DNA from: Bacteroidia bacterium
Lineage (GTDB): Bacteria; Bacteroidota; Bacteroidia; UKL13-3
Direction: 5' to 3'
Length of the DNA stretch: 64,000 nt
Assembly (NCBI GenBank): GCA_014376805.1
Contig: JACMQU010000031.1
Span: 41,550-105,549, forward strand
The notes under the pieces were generated by a model. That model was not told the origin of the DNA. It ran no database searches and saw nothing but the letters and a program-made list of their open reading frames with translations. Every line of letters begins with the position of its first letter. Within the stretch, counting starts at the first letter, position 1. Shown here one piece after another: positions 48,601-57,373 of this stretch. Made by a program: the position numbers and the translations under genes.

Positions 48601-50545
48601 CCTTTTCATTCCACCCGAAAATCTTTTCAGCACTTGGATTCCATAAGGTTATTAATCCATCTATATCCATGCAAACAATCGCATCCAATGATGAGTTCAT
48701 AATCAGACTTTTTAACTCTTCTGCGGCTATACGACTGGTAATATCACGGCCAGTAAAACATATTCCAACTACTCCTGTATCATCAATAACCGGATTAACA
48801 GTAAAATCGTGCCATATAATCAACCCATCCTTTTGGTGATAAGAACCATCGTATTGAATTGTTTCTCCATTTAATACTTTGGTAATTATATCTTCCAAAT
48901 AATTTTTTCTGCCAGGTTCTATAAAATTAAAGATGCTATTTCCAATTTCAGCTTCTTTTTCAATATTATTTAATATCATTTTTTTTGCTGCATGATTGAA
49001 ATATTTTACTATTCCATTTACATCAGTGAGTACAAATCCTTCAGAAGTATTCTCAAAAATCGCATGCAGATTTTCCTCCGATTGTATTATTCGCTCTTCC
49101 GCCTCCCTTCTCTCTGTTATATCACGGTAATTAGTTACAATAGCGTGAATATTGGGATCATGAAGCAAATTTGTAACTGTACCCTCCACCCAAACATAAT
49201 GTCCCTTTTTGTGCAGAAAACGATTTATACGGGGAATAGAAACGCCCGGATTTTTTAACAGTTCTCTGAGAATTTCTTCCGACTCTTTAATAAAATCAGG
49301 ATGCATTAGAAACGAAGCCGGTTTGCCTTTTACCTCCTCAGGCGTGAAACCGGTTACCTTCTCAATTGCTTTACTAACATATACTAATACTCCATCCTTA
49401 TCTGTTAATGAAAAAATATCTCCTACATTTTCTACCAGGGCCCGAAAGAGTGCTTCTACTTTTTTCTCTCTGTTAATATTTGTATGAATAACGATTGATC
49501 CGATAATTTTTTTTGTATTGTCTGTATAGGGTGATGCATTTATCAATAGCCATATTTTTTCGCCGGATTTTGATTTCAAACGGGTTTCATATTGAGCCGA
49601 TTTTCTCGTTTTACGTTCATTTATAATATTTCCCGTCAGATGCATTTCCTCATCATCTTGGAATAATTCATAAGCAATCTTTCCTATTATTTCATGTTCC
49701 TTATATCCTAGTAACTCATAAAACATTTTATTTGAATACATGATTCTGTCATCTGCGTCTACAATTATTATTCCCTCGTTCATCGATTCAATAATCTGAT
49801 CCCATTTGTGCTTTGGTGAATATTCAAACAACCCGTATTTTTTAATCGCAATAAGAGAACAAACGGAAAACGTAGTAAAAAGCGGGGTGCTGAGTGGGAT
49901 ATCATCCATACCGAATAAAAGGGGAAGAATAACTTCCAAAATAATTCCGCCAGTAACAGGAATAGAGAATCCAATAGCAAGTAATAATAATTGGAGGTGC
50001 TTTTTGGGGTCATTTTTTGCAGTGCTAAAATTAAACCAAAGTAGGCCTAACATCACCAAAGATGTACCGGAAATCCAGATATAAATAAGTTTAGTGGTTA
50101 AAAAGGGTAAAGGGTTAACAATCCAGTGCCATGTCTCAGAGCTGATAATACTGTATTTATCTAATCTGGCAATTGAAATTAATAATAAAATTGCCGGCGG
50201 CAGAAAAAGTGATATAAAAATAAATCGGTTTGAGATATATTTAAGAGATTTAGAAACACTTAGCGTAAAAAGGATGCCAAAAGGAGAAACAAACAATAAA
50301 AAAGACCCGCTTATCCGAGACCACTCTAATGCAGTTTCCTGCGTTACACTCATTCTAACCAAACCATCACTAATTTGGCAAAATCCAGCTAGAAATACAA
50401 AGAGCGCAAAAATATAATTGGTTAAGTTTTGTTGCAAAAAAAACAATATATAAATAAAAATACCCAGATTAATTATAGCCGGCATTAACGACATCAGAAT
50501 AACATCCCATCGCGAAAAATCCAGTTCAAATAAAGTAGTTACCAT
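45674..50545 (-). CDS. Giant membrane-bound multi-PAS histidine kinase with 7TM input domain
   Basis: 1623 aa. Residues 1-235 hold seven hydrophobic segments typical of the histidine-kinase 7TM region (AIINLGIFIYILFFL, IFALFVFLAGFCQ, FIFISLFLPPAILLL). Nine PAS domains follow (about 245-1370), several ending in DITERK-type linkers. The core has phospho-His in ASHDLQEPLRMVTGFL, N box QQILQNLIVNALKYQK, G1 IKDNGIGIEEKFFDKIF, G2 GTGIGLAICKKIVENHNG. PAS 2-3 and PAS 6-7 look like a duplicated two-domain block. The kinase core is nearly the same as in the 1694-aa protein, so the two genes are paralogues. Output is presumably phosphotransfer to an Rcp1-like or other receiver. Confidence 0.92.
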   Translation of the reverse strand: MVTTLFELDFSRWDVILMSLMPAIINLGIFIYILFFLQQNLTNYIFALFVFLAGFCQISDGLVRMSVTQETALEWSRISGSFLLFVSPFGILFTLSVSKSLKYISNRFIFISLFLPPAILLLISIARLDKYSIISSETWHWIVNPLPFLTTKLIYIWISGTSLVMLGLLWFNFSTAKNDPKKHLQLLLLAIGFSIPVTGGIILEVILPLLFGMDDIPLSTPLFTTFSVCSLIAIKKYGLFEYSPKHKWDQIIESMNEGIIIVDADDRIMYSNKMFYELLGYKEHEIIGKIAYELFQDDEEMHLTGNIINERKTRKSAQYETRLKSKSGEKIWLLINASPYTDNTKKIIGSIVIHTNINREKKVEALFRALVENVGDIFSLTDKDGVLVYVSKAIEKVTGFTPEEVKGKPASFLMHPDFIKESEEILRELLKNPGVSIPRINRFLHKKGHYVWVEGTVTNLLHDPNIHAIVTNYRDITERREAEERIIQSEENLHAIFENTSEGFVLTDVNGIVKYFNHAAKKMILNNIEKEAEIGNSIFNFIEPGRKNYLEDIITKVLNGETIQYDGSYHQKDGLIIWHDFTVNPVIDDTGVVGICFTGRDITSRIAAEELKSLIMNSSLDAIVCMDIDGLITLWNPSAEKIFGWNEKEVHGKRISDIIIPEQYRQRHEDGFRNYLKTGVNRMLNKVWEITALNQGQKEFPVELSIIPIKQENKVIFCAFIKDISERKEAEEKLRNNEEHLRIIIDNEPECVKTVDLSGALLEMNPAGLSLLGVQNIKDIIGKKATDFVHPEDKEIYADLHNRICNGETGTADYRMLGIGQTQKWMESNAVPLKNINGEVYAVLSVARDITEIKKSQEQLINNEKRFRTLVENGADAVVILSAEGNPLYVSSSIEKVIGYSESEAMQQNLLTLAYPDDIAFIKKVMQEALANPGKSIPGYTGRLKHKDGTWHWYESTITNMLHDPAIAGIIKNFRDITERKESEDRISESEANLKAIFENTSEGFFLIDMNHVLKAFNNKAKEIITLNHHVKNELQTGLNFFTFIEESRHEFFRNAIFKIMEGETVNYNRSYVQKNGNTVWLNYSIIPVIDDNRISGYCITAHDITHQKNAELQKEFDSNNLNALINNTNNLMWSVDHNLCLITSNSAYEAQHKLFTGQVVRKGESVIVEHMDKDTLERWKANYKRALDGETFTIMEHVKLMEEWWIEVSFYPVKKGNEVIGTACYGHNITERKKFEKEFQLHTDELLTVKNDLEHKEIRLKQAQEIAHVGNWEVNFESNEAKWSDEAYRIYGLIPGTHIHAMDSWLSFVHHEDIDYVNHEIIQSQKACSNFSFYHRIVHPDEMIRYVFTEGRYEFKSDETPVGIYGVVHDVTDEHIVAEKLLELNARLEKRAHELVVSNQELEQFAYIASHDLQEPLRMVTGFLTQLNNKYKEQLDDRAKEYIYYATDGAVRMRQIILDLLEYSRVGRKEFAFEPIDMNELVNQTVQLNRTIIEEKGAVIEWNNLATIRGSGITLQQILQNLIVNALKYQKDEVTPVIKISSSETAHFWQFAIKDNGIGIEEKFFDKIFIVFQRLHNREKYSGTGIGLAICKKIVENHNGRLWVESKIGEGCTFYFTISKKL

Positions 50546-50794
50546 GTGATTGTTTTTTTTGACAATAAAATAAAAAGTGCCTCCAGCTTTAAGAATAGAA
50601 ATCTAAATCTGTCCATTCTCAGAATAAAGAACCTGGAAAATTTAGTCTTTTATTAAAAATTATTTTATTATTTAAGCTACAATTATAAAATAAATGATCA
50701 ATACCTTTTGTAGTACATTCAGCTACACTATTTTCTATAAAAAAATAGTTTTACTTTGATCACAGATAAAAAGGAGAATCTAATACAGAAGCGT

Positions 50795-52480
50795 CTAAAC
50801 TGTTAGAAAACTATCATTTTGTTCAAGGTGAGTTTTATCTACAATAGATTTTATTACTATATCCAGTTCTTTTGCCGAGAGTAAAATATAATTTAAAACC
50901 TCCGTTGTACTTTCTGTTTCAATGGGTTCATTTTCGAGTATCTGAATAAGGCCCATAATTCGGGCTAGTGGGGCTCTAACTACATGCGATTGAAACCAGG
51001 CAATTTCTTTCAACCTTGCATTCTGTTCTTCAATAGCCTCTACATACTTTTTGCGATCCGTGATATCACGACAAACATTAAACAGAATTTTCTTACCGTC
51101 AATATCAATTACATTTAAACTTATCTGTGCAAAAAGCAACGATCCATCCTTTCTTAAAAAACTAGTCTCAAATGTTTCACTCTTTGGAGGCAGGCAGGGG
51201 AATGATGCTTTTAATTTTTCGGGTGTGTTATATACAGGATCCCAATCAAAAACATGCAGGCCCAAAACAGATGAAGCATCCTTATATCCAAGCATTTCAG
51301 CAAATGCCTTATTGGCTTCAACAACCATTCTGTCTTCATTTAAAAGCATTACCCCATCTTTTGCCTGATCAAATAAAATCCTTCTTCTGATATATTCTTC
51401 CTCTAATGCTTTCCTGCTGTTTTTTATGGTTTCCCTGGCTGCTATAATGTCCGTTGCATCTCTGCCAATGCAATACATAATCTTTTCAGTCTCATCCCAA
51501 CTTGATGACCATATCATGGAAACAATCGACCCGTTTTTACGTACATACTCATTTTCAAAATTTGTGGATACAGCGCCACTTTTTGTTTTTAAATAAGCTT
51601 CATTTGATCTTGCTTTGTCTGCTTCTGCTACCAGATCGATATTTTTTTTCCTGTTAAGTTCTTCCGGCGCATAACCCCAAATATTTTTGGATGCAGCACT
51701 TACCTGAATAAAGCATCCTTCTTCGTCAATTGTGCAAATAACATCCAGTGATTGATCCATTATTTTCTGTAGTTGTTCGCGACTGTGCTTTATTTCTTCT
51801 GTGCGTTCTTTTACTTTTTCTTCAAGCTCCTTATTAAATTGTTTTAACACCGCTTCTTTTTGAACTCGTAAAAGACTGTAACGCAAAAAAATCAGTGAAA
51901 TGCTGGTGAGCAAAACGATTAATACAAGCAATAAAAAAATGATGCGGTTAAATTTATTAATACTATTAAATTTAGTTACCTGCAATTGAAATAATATTTT
52001 ATTTTCCTCCTCTTTAATACTATTGATAATATTTCTGATCTGATCCATGTAAAATTTACCGAGTTTGATGTGCGTGTGAATATCTATTGATTGCCGGCGT
52101 GTATTTTGAATAGCTTTTATAGCCAACATCGTTCTAACGCGAATTAACTCTCCAAGCGTATCAATTTTTGCCTGTTGGGAAGGGTTATCTTCAGTAAGTA
52201 ATTTTAGCCTTTTTATATTACCCGCAATCATACCATTGGAATGCGTAAACTGTTCCAAAAAATCATAGTTCCGGGTAATAATAAAACTATGATCTCCTGA
52301 TTCAATATCATTAAGGTTGGAAAGAACCTGGTCTGATTGTGCAAGCACCTGATGAGTATGTTCAACCCAATAACTCGTATTCCTGAAAGTGTTGTTATTA
52401 CGGTATGCAACAACTCCAACTATGGTTAAAGTCAGAATCAGGAAAAAGAATACGATGATCATTTTTCTTTCAAAAGACAT
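50795..52480 (-). CDS. CHASE3-PAS-PAS membrane protein ending in a DHp-like segment, no ATPase domain
   Basis: 561 aa. TM 1 (about 7-27) and TM 2 (about 180-202) enclose a CHASE3 sensor domain (YWVEHTHQVLAQSDQVLS, NDIESGDHSFIITRN). A coiled coil (KELEEKVKERTEEIKHS) leads to two PAS domains (about 240-350 and 370-480). The end is EIAWFQSHVVRAPLARIMGL plus a second helix (ELDIVIKSIVDKTH). That is a His-containing dimerisation-like module like the one in the 467-aa protein, and again there is no ATPase domain. Stop codon and length are clean, so it is not an obvious frameshift; no kinase remnant is seen downstream in the 249-bp spacer. It may be phosphorylated in trans or act as a scaffold. Confidence 0.86.
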   Translation of the reverse strand: MSFERKMIIVFFFLILTLTIVGVVAYRNNNTFRNTSYWVEHTHQVLAQSDQVLSNLNDIESGDHSFIITRNYDFLEQFTHSNGMIAGNIKRLKLLTEDNPSQQAKIDTLGELIRVRTMLAIKAIQNTRRQSIDIHTHIKLGKFYMDQIRNIINSIKEEENKILFQLQVTKFNSINKFNRIIFLLLVLIVLLTSISLIFLRYSLLRVQKEAVLKQFNKELEEKVKERTEEIKHSREQLQKIMDQSLDVICTIDEEGCFIQVSAASKNIWGYAPEELNRKKNIDLVAEADKARSNEAYLKTKSGAVSTNFENEYVRKNGSIVSMIWSSSWDETEKIMYCIGRDATDIIAARETIKNSRKALEEEYIRRRILFDQAKDGVMLLNEDRMVVEANKAFAEMLGYKDASSVLGLHVFDWDPVYNTPEKLKASFPCLPPKSETFETSFLRKDGSLLFAQISLNVIDIDGKKILFNVCRDITDRKKYVEAIEEQNARLKEIAWFQSHVVRAPLARIMGLIQILENEPIETESTTEVLNYILLSAKELDIVIKSIVDKTHLEQNDSFLTV

Positions 52481-52682
52481 ATTTATTTCACTTGTGTTTT
52501 TTGTTACCGTATGAATGTAAAACTAGCTTTTTAACTGAAAAAGATAGTTCCTGACAATTCATTTTATCAACAATGATAATGGATACTTTGTAATATAAAT
52601 AGAAATTTCACCCGATTAATGTTAATTAACATCAATTAAGATATATTTAAAACTATATGCTAGTAACTTGGTTCAGTAATAT

Positions 52683-53990
52683 ATGCCTGAAAACAATGTA
52701 ATGTTTTGGTTCAGAAGAGACCTTCGTTTAAATGATAACGCCGGCTTGTACCAAGCTCTAAAAAATGGTTCGGTGATACCCGTTTTTATTTTCGACTCCG
52801 ATATTTTAGAAATGTTTGACAACCGTTCTGATGAGCGTGTTATGTTTATATATCAACAGTTGGAAAATATTAAAAGAGAGCTTCAGTTATTAGGTTCAGA
52901 CTTATTGGTTTTATATGGAAAGCCGCATGAGGTATGGGAAATTTTATTAGAACAATATAAAATAAAGCAGGTGTTTTGTAATCATGATTATGAACCTGAA
53001 GCAATTGCGCGAGATCAGGTAATTACCGACTTGTTAGAGCGCAAAGGGATATCATTTCATAGTTTCAAAGACCAATGCATCTTTGAAAAAAATGAAGTTA
53101 TAAAAGATGATGGGAAACCGTACACCGTTTTTACTCCGTATTCTAAAAAATGGAAAAATAAGCTTAATACTTATTACCTGCGTTCCTACCCCAGTGAAAA
53201 ATATTTTTCCAACTTTTTTAAGGCATCAAGGTTTAGTAAACTAATAAAGTTAAAGGAGATGAACTTTATACCTGTTCCAGGTAATTATCCTGACAATATA
53301 ATATCGGATAAAATTCTTTCTGAGTACGCTGAATTAAGGAATTATCCTTCCGCAAACGGAACCACTCGCATAGGAATTCATTTAAGATTTGGAACAGTAA
53401 GTATAAGGCAGATGGCACGTAAGGCAATTAAGCTAAGTGAAACCTGGCTAAATGAATTAATCTGGAGAGATTTTTACATGCAAATCCTTTTCCATTTTCC
53501 ATATGTCGCAAAAAGTGCTTTCAGACCGGAATATAATCTTATCAAATGGCGCAATAATGAAAAAGAATTTGAAAAATGGTGCAACGGACAAACAGGCTAT
53601 CCCATAGTTGATGCAGGCATGCGTGAGCTTAATACAACAGGTTTTATGCATAACCGTTTAAGAATGGTGGTAGCAAGTTTTTTAACCAAACATCTATTAA
53701 TAGACTGGCGATGGGGCGAGGCCTATTTTGCTCAAAAACTTTTAGACTTCGACCTTAGTGCCAACAATGGAGGATGGCAATGGGCTGCGGGTTGCGGAAC
53801 AGACGCGGCACCCTATTTTAGAATTTTTAGTCCTGCCCTGCAAACAGAAAAATTTGACCCGCAAAAAACTTACATTAAAAAATGGGTTCAGGAGTACGGA
53901 ACACCTCAATATGCCAAGCCTATGGTTAATCATGAGGAGGCCAGAAAAAGATGTCTTGAGGTTTATAAACATGCCTTAGCAGCTAAATAA
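52683..53990 (+). CDS. phr: Deoxyribodipyrimidine photolyase
   Basis: 435-aa flavoprotein that uses light to split pyrimidine dimers in DNA. The N-terminal antenna domain starts VMFWFRRDLRLNDNAGLYQAL. The FAD domain contains NELIWRDFYMQILFHFP, GYPIVDAGMRELNTTGFMHNR, MVVASFLTKHLLIDWRWGE and DLSANNGGWQWAAGCG, all class I photolyase signatures, with the Trp-rich electron path in place. It is divergent from the CHASE3-PAS gene across 202 bp. A near-consensus TAACTTGG lies about 10 bp before the start. A cryptochrome role cannot be excluded from sequence alone. Confidence 0.94.
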   Translation: MPENNVMFWFRRDLRLNDNAGLYQALKNGSVIPVFIFDSDILEMFDNRSDERVMFIYQQLENIKRELQLLGSDLLVLYGKPHEVWEILLEQYKIKQVFCNHDYEPEAIARDQVITDLLERKGISFHSFKDQCIFEKNEVIKDDGKPYTVFTPYSKKWKNKLNTYYLRSYPSEKYFSNFFKASRFSKLIKLKEMNFIPVPGNYPDNIISDKILSEYAELRNYPSANGTTRIGIHLRFGTVSIRQMARKAIKLSETWLNELIWRDFYMQILFHFPYVAKSAFRPEYNLIKWRNNEKEFEKWCNGQTGYPIVDAGMRELNTTGFMHNRLRMVVASFLTKHLLIDWRWGEAYFAQKLLDFDLSANNGGWQWAAGCGTDAAPYFRIFSPALQTEKFDPQKTYIKKWVQEYGTPQYAKPMVNHEEARKRCLEVYKHALAAK

Positions 53991-54307
53991 TGCCCATTTT
54001 GCCCATTTTTAAGCTGCTGGAAGCATCAATTTTCTCTAACAATATATTCTTATGGGTTATAAATAAACCAGCCTATAACACCCTAAAACATTTTAATGAC
54101 TATCCTGCAAATCATCAATTTAACAATATTCTGCAGATGCCTGTCACCATCCATCAGCCTAAGTTAGAAATAAAATTTCTTCGGTGCTTGCATATTTTAA
54201 AAATATCATTAGTATTGCACTATCAAATCAATTCTTCACTAACGTTTTACCGGTTCAAAGTTGATTCCAGTTGTTAGTAGAAATCAACGTTCAAATACAT
54301 TTATTAC
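53991..54307 (+). other. Spacer before rho; doubtful 95-codon ORF
   Basis: 317 bases between the photolyase stop and rho. A 95-codon ORF starts in the photolyase stop (TAATG) but has no recognisable domain and looks like translated AT-rich spacer. The sequence just before rho (TACATTTA, about 10 bp before its ATG) is one base off the promoter -7 consensus. The rest appears featureless. Confidence 0.45.
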
Positions 54308-56188
54308 ATGCACGATCAACTCTCGTTGAATGAAATGCCCGTTTCGGAGCTAAAAGAAATTGCCAAGAATTATGGCATCAACAATTTACAAGACAATAAC
54401 AAACAAACACTTGTGAAAGCAATTTTGGATTACCAGAATACCAACACAAAAGTAGCTGATGATACCGTAGCACCTAAAAAAAGAGGCAGGCCAAAGGCTT
54501 TAAAAAGCTCAGGTACTGAACCCTTGTTCAAAGAAGAGCAGACTGAAGTTGTTGCTGAACCCATTGAACCGGTTCAACAACCTAAAACCAAAAAGGTTGA
54601 AATTACACCCTCAGAAAAAATAATTGAAACAAATTACAATATTTCCAGATCAGAAGCATTTGTTCCTGTTGTAGAACCTACAGTTGATCCTGTGATAAAA
54701 CCGGCAGAAAATATACTAACAACTCCACCTGTTATTGCCGAAAATACAACACAGGAAAGAAAGGATAAATGGAGAAACGAAAGAAATGAAAGAAGTGATC
54801 GCAATAATCCTAATAACCGTCAGCAACGAAATGAGAGGCCTGAAATTGGAGGTGAAAAAAATGAATTGCGTAATGAACCAAGAAATGAACCTCGCAATGA
54901 ACCAAGAAATGAACCCCGCAATGAACCTCGGAATGAACCTCGGAATGAACCCCGCAATGAACCTCGGAATGAACCCCGCAATGAACCAAGAAATGAACCT
55001 CGGAATGAAAATCGGAATGAACCTCGGAATGAACCAAGAAACCCAAATCAGGTATCATCTCAGTATCTTGAACTCGATAGTCTTGTAAGTGCTGAAGGAG
55101 TGCTTGAAATGCTCCAGGATGGCTATGGTTTTTTACGTTCATCTGATTACAATTACATGCCATCTCCAGATGATGTTTATGTATCACCGTCGCAAATAAA
55201 ATTATTCGGACTAAAAACAGGAGATACCGTTTTAGGAACGATCAGACCACCGAAAGAAGGCGAAAAATATTTTGCACTGGTGCGTGTTGAATCCATTAAC
55301 GGACGTGTGCCTGCTGAAGTTAGAGACCGTGTTGCCTTTGAACATTTAACGCCACTCTTCCCCGACCAAAAATTGAAACTTGCTGACCATTCTTCCACCT
55401 ATTCAACCCGGATAATAGATTTACTTGTACCCATTGGTAAAGGTCAACGCGGTTTAATAGTTGCCCAACCTAAAACAGGTAAAACTATCTTATTGAAAGA
55501 TATTGCCAATGCCATCGCAAAAAATCATCCGGAGATATACCTGATTATACTGTTAATAGATGAACGTCCGGAAGAGGTAACGGATATGCAACGTAGTGTA
55601 CGTGCAGAAGTGGTGGCTTCTACTTTTGATGAGCCCGCAGAAAAGCATGTGAAGCTTGCCAATATTGTATTAGAAAAGGCAAAACGCTTAGTTGAATGCG
55701 GACATGATGTAGTGATACTGCTTGACTCTATTACACGCATGGCACGTGCCTTCAATACCGCACAGCCCGCATCCGGAAAAATCCTCTCAGGGGGTGTTGA
55801 TGCCAATGCACTTCACAAACCAAAACGTTTTTTTGGTGCTGCCCGTAAAATAGAAGATGGAGGTTCTTTAACCATTATAGCTACAGCACTTACTGATACA
55901 GGTTCAAAAATGGATGAAGTTATTTTTGAAGAGTTTAAAGGAACAGGTAATATGGAGTTACAACTTGATCGTAAATTATCAAACAAACGCATTTTCCCCG
56001 CCATAGATATTGTTGCCTCAAGCACCAGAAGAGAAGATTTATTACTTGATAAATTAACCTTGCAAAGAATCTGGGTATTGCGCAATCATCTGGCAGATAT
56101 GAACCCTGAAGAAGCAATGGATGTGGTATTGAAAAACATGCGGTCAACAAAAAGTAACGAAGAGTTTTTAGCTTCGATGAACGGATAA
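54308..56188 (+). CDS. rho: Transcription termination factor Rho with long disordered N-terminal insert
   Basis: Hexameric RNA-dependent ATPase that terminates transcription. 626 aa against about 420 in E. coli. The Rho_N domain is at about 5-45 ([18 protein letters not shown]). An insert of about 200 residues follows, rich in Pro/Glu/Lys and then in Asn/Arg, including a NEPR tandem array (about 185-245). The RNA-binding cold-shock-like domain is at about 265-330 ([16 protein letters not shown]). The ATPase has Walker [32 protein letters not shown], Walker [18 protein letters not shown] and the Q-loop [20 protein letters not shown]. Bacteroidota Rho proteins are known to carry such disordered inserts. 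Confidence 0.96.
   Translation: MHDQLSLNEMPVSELKEIAKNYGINNLQDNNKQTLVKAILDYQNTNTKVADDTVAPKKRGRPKALKSSGTEPLFKEEQTEVVAEPIEPVQQPKTKKVEITPSEKIIETNYNISRSEAFVPVVEPTVDPVIKPAENILTTPPVIAENTTQERKDKWRNERNERSDRNNPNNRQQRNERPEIGGEKNELRNEPRNEPRNEPRNEPRNEPRNEPRNEPRNEPRNEPRNEPRNEPRNENRNEPRNEPRNPNQVSSQYLELDSLVSAEGVLEMLQDGYGFLRSSDYNYMPSPDDVYVSPSQIKLFGLKTGDTVLGTIRPPKEGEKYFALVRVESINGRVPAEVRDRVAFEHLTPLFPDQKLKLADHSSTYSTRIIDLLVPIGKGQRGLIVAQPKTGKTILLKDIANAIAKNHPEIYLIILLIDERPEEVTDMQRSVRAEVVASTFDEPAEKHVKLANIVLEKAKRLVECGHDVVILLDSITRMARAFNTAQPASGKILSGGVDANALHKPKRFFGAARKIEDGGSLTIIATALTDTGSKMDEVIFEEFKGTGNMELQLDRKLSNKRIFPAIDIVASSTRREDLLLDKLTLQRIWVLRNHLADMNPEEAMDVVLKNMRSTKSNEEFLASMNG
54860..55039 (+). repeat. 12-bp tandem repeat encoding NEPR units in rho
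   Basis: Fifteen contiguous 12-bp units on the pattern AATGAACCtcgg encode NELR, eleven NEPR, NENR and two NEPR. Units differ mainly at the last codon (AGA, CGC, CGG, CGT) and the third base of Pro, so the peptide is kept while the DNA varies. Confidence 0.92.
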
Positions 56189-56232
56189 AAATAAAAACCA
56201 AAAGGTGCTCTTTTTATTATTGCCGGGATGCT

Positions 56233-57057
56233 TTATGCTTTAACAAGAACAAGCAAAGGTATGTGTGTATGAAAAGCCATATTCTTACTTAAACTGCGAT
56301 GAAATAACCGGTCGAAAAAGTTGCGGTTGTGTTTGGCCATAACCAGAAGATCAGCTTGCACACTGTCTACATAATTATTAATGGTTTCTATTATATCTCC
56401 TTTTTCCAACTTAGTGTACCGGATCTTGTTATAAGTGATCTTTTCTTTATTCTTAATGAAAAAATTATTCTCTGCGTTAAAGTATTTATCCGAATCGGAT
56501 TTTACATGCACTACATCTAAAATACAATCAAATAATTCGGCATAATAAACCAGACGTATTAAGGCTGGAAACTCGGGTTCATTATAATCTGTTGCGTAAA
56601 CGATGCGGCCAATCTCTTTATAGCTTGTATTAGCAGGCACTACCAATAATGGAACTACCGTTTTGGAAACCACAGATGCGGCATTACTACCCACCAGAAT
56701 TTCTTCAAAACCACTTGCACCCGTAGTACCCATCACAATCAGATCAATCTCATGCTTTTGTGAAAAATCACAAATTTCATCAGCTACAAATCCATACCGG
56801 CTATGCAGGGCATATTTTACTCCAGACGCATTTAATACAGATTCAAGTTTTGAAAAATTTTCCTTTGTCTGATCTTCAATTTCCTTTACAAACAACTGAT
56901 AGGTTTCTGCAGGTATGGTAGCATCTACCAAAGCAACCTGGTTTATATGTAAAATCTGCATCTCGGCATTTGCCTTTATAGCCAGACCAATACCATAGCT
57001 AAGTGCATTATCTGCTGCAGTTGAAAAGTCTGTTGGAACTAATATTTTATTTATCAT
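56233..57057 (-). CDS. Universal stress protein with two Usp domains
   Basis: About 274 aa with two UspA units: the first (1-140) starts INKILVPTDFSTAADNALSYG and ends in the nucleotide-binding pattern VMGTTGASGFEEILVGSNAASVV. The second (about 145-274) starts RIVYATDYNEPEF and ends LLVMAKHNRNFFDRLFHRSLSKNMAFHTHIPLLVL. The second G-rich loop is degraded, so ATP binding may rest on the first unit. The track starts nine codons earlier (57084); ATG 57057 is preferred because the Usp fold begins there. Convergent with rho, divergent from the sugar transporter. Confidence 0.9.
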   Translation of the reverse strand: MINKILVPTDFSTAADNALSYGIGLAIKANAEMQILHINQVALVDATIPAETYQLFVKEIEDQTKENFSKLESVLNASGVKYALHSRYGFVADEICDFSQKHEIDLIVMGTTGASGFEEILVGSNAASVVSKTVVPLLVVPANTSYKEIGRIVYATDYNEPEFPALIRLVYYAELFDCILDVVHVKSDSDKYFNAENNFFIKNKEKITYNKIRYTKLEKGDIIETINNYVDSVQADLLVMAKHNRNFFDRLFHRSLSKNMAFHTHIPLLVLVKA

Positions 57058-57185
57058 ATATGTTGTTTCCTGATTGAATGGCAAGATAATTCAAAATCAG
57101 GAAGAAACTGATCGCATGCTTAATTTTTCTTTTTTGAAGTTGTCATCGTTTGCATAGTTATTATAATTTACTATAAAAAATGAAA

Positions 57186-57217
57186 CTGGTTGGATCATAG
57201 CTGTAGGATCCAACCAG
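57186..57217. repeat. Perfect 11-bp hairpin in the usp/sugar transporter spacer
   Basis: CTGGTTGGATC (57186-57196) and GATCCAACCAG (57207-57217) are perfect complements around a 10-nt loop. A T-run (TATTTTTTTTAC) begins about 12 nt downstream on the plus strand. It lies about 130 bp before the usp start and 157 bp before the transporter start, where it could be an operator, an attenuator or the terminator of a small RNA. Confidence 0.6.
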
Positions 57218-57373
57218 AAATTTATGTATTTTTTTTACTCTGATAGTATTACAATTTAGTTTATTCAAATCATCGGGGAGATGTTTCTACAAATATTTAA
57301 AAGTACATCTGAATATAAATTTTTGTTTTTTTAAAAGCTTATGTGTTAATTCTAAAAAATTTAAAGCCTGTAT

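Noticed and set aside
53990-54277. 95-codon ORF overlapping the photolyase stop (TAATG)
   Set aside because: No recognisable domain and composition like translated AT-rich spacer; the TAATG overlap alone is weak support.
54735-55187. ORFs over the rho repeat ([10 protein letters not shown]- and VHSEVHC-like peptides)
   Set aside because: Frame shadows of the 12-bp repeat; the real frame is rho with complete domains on both sides.
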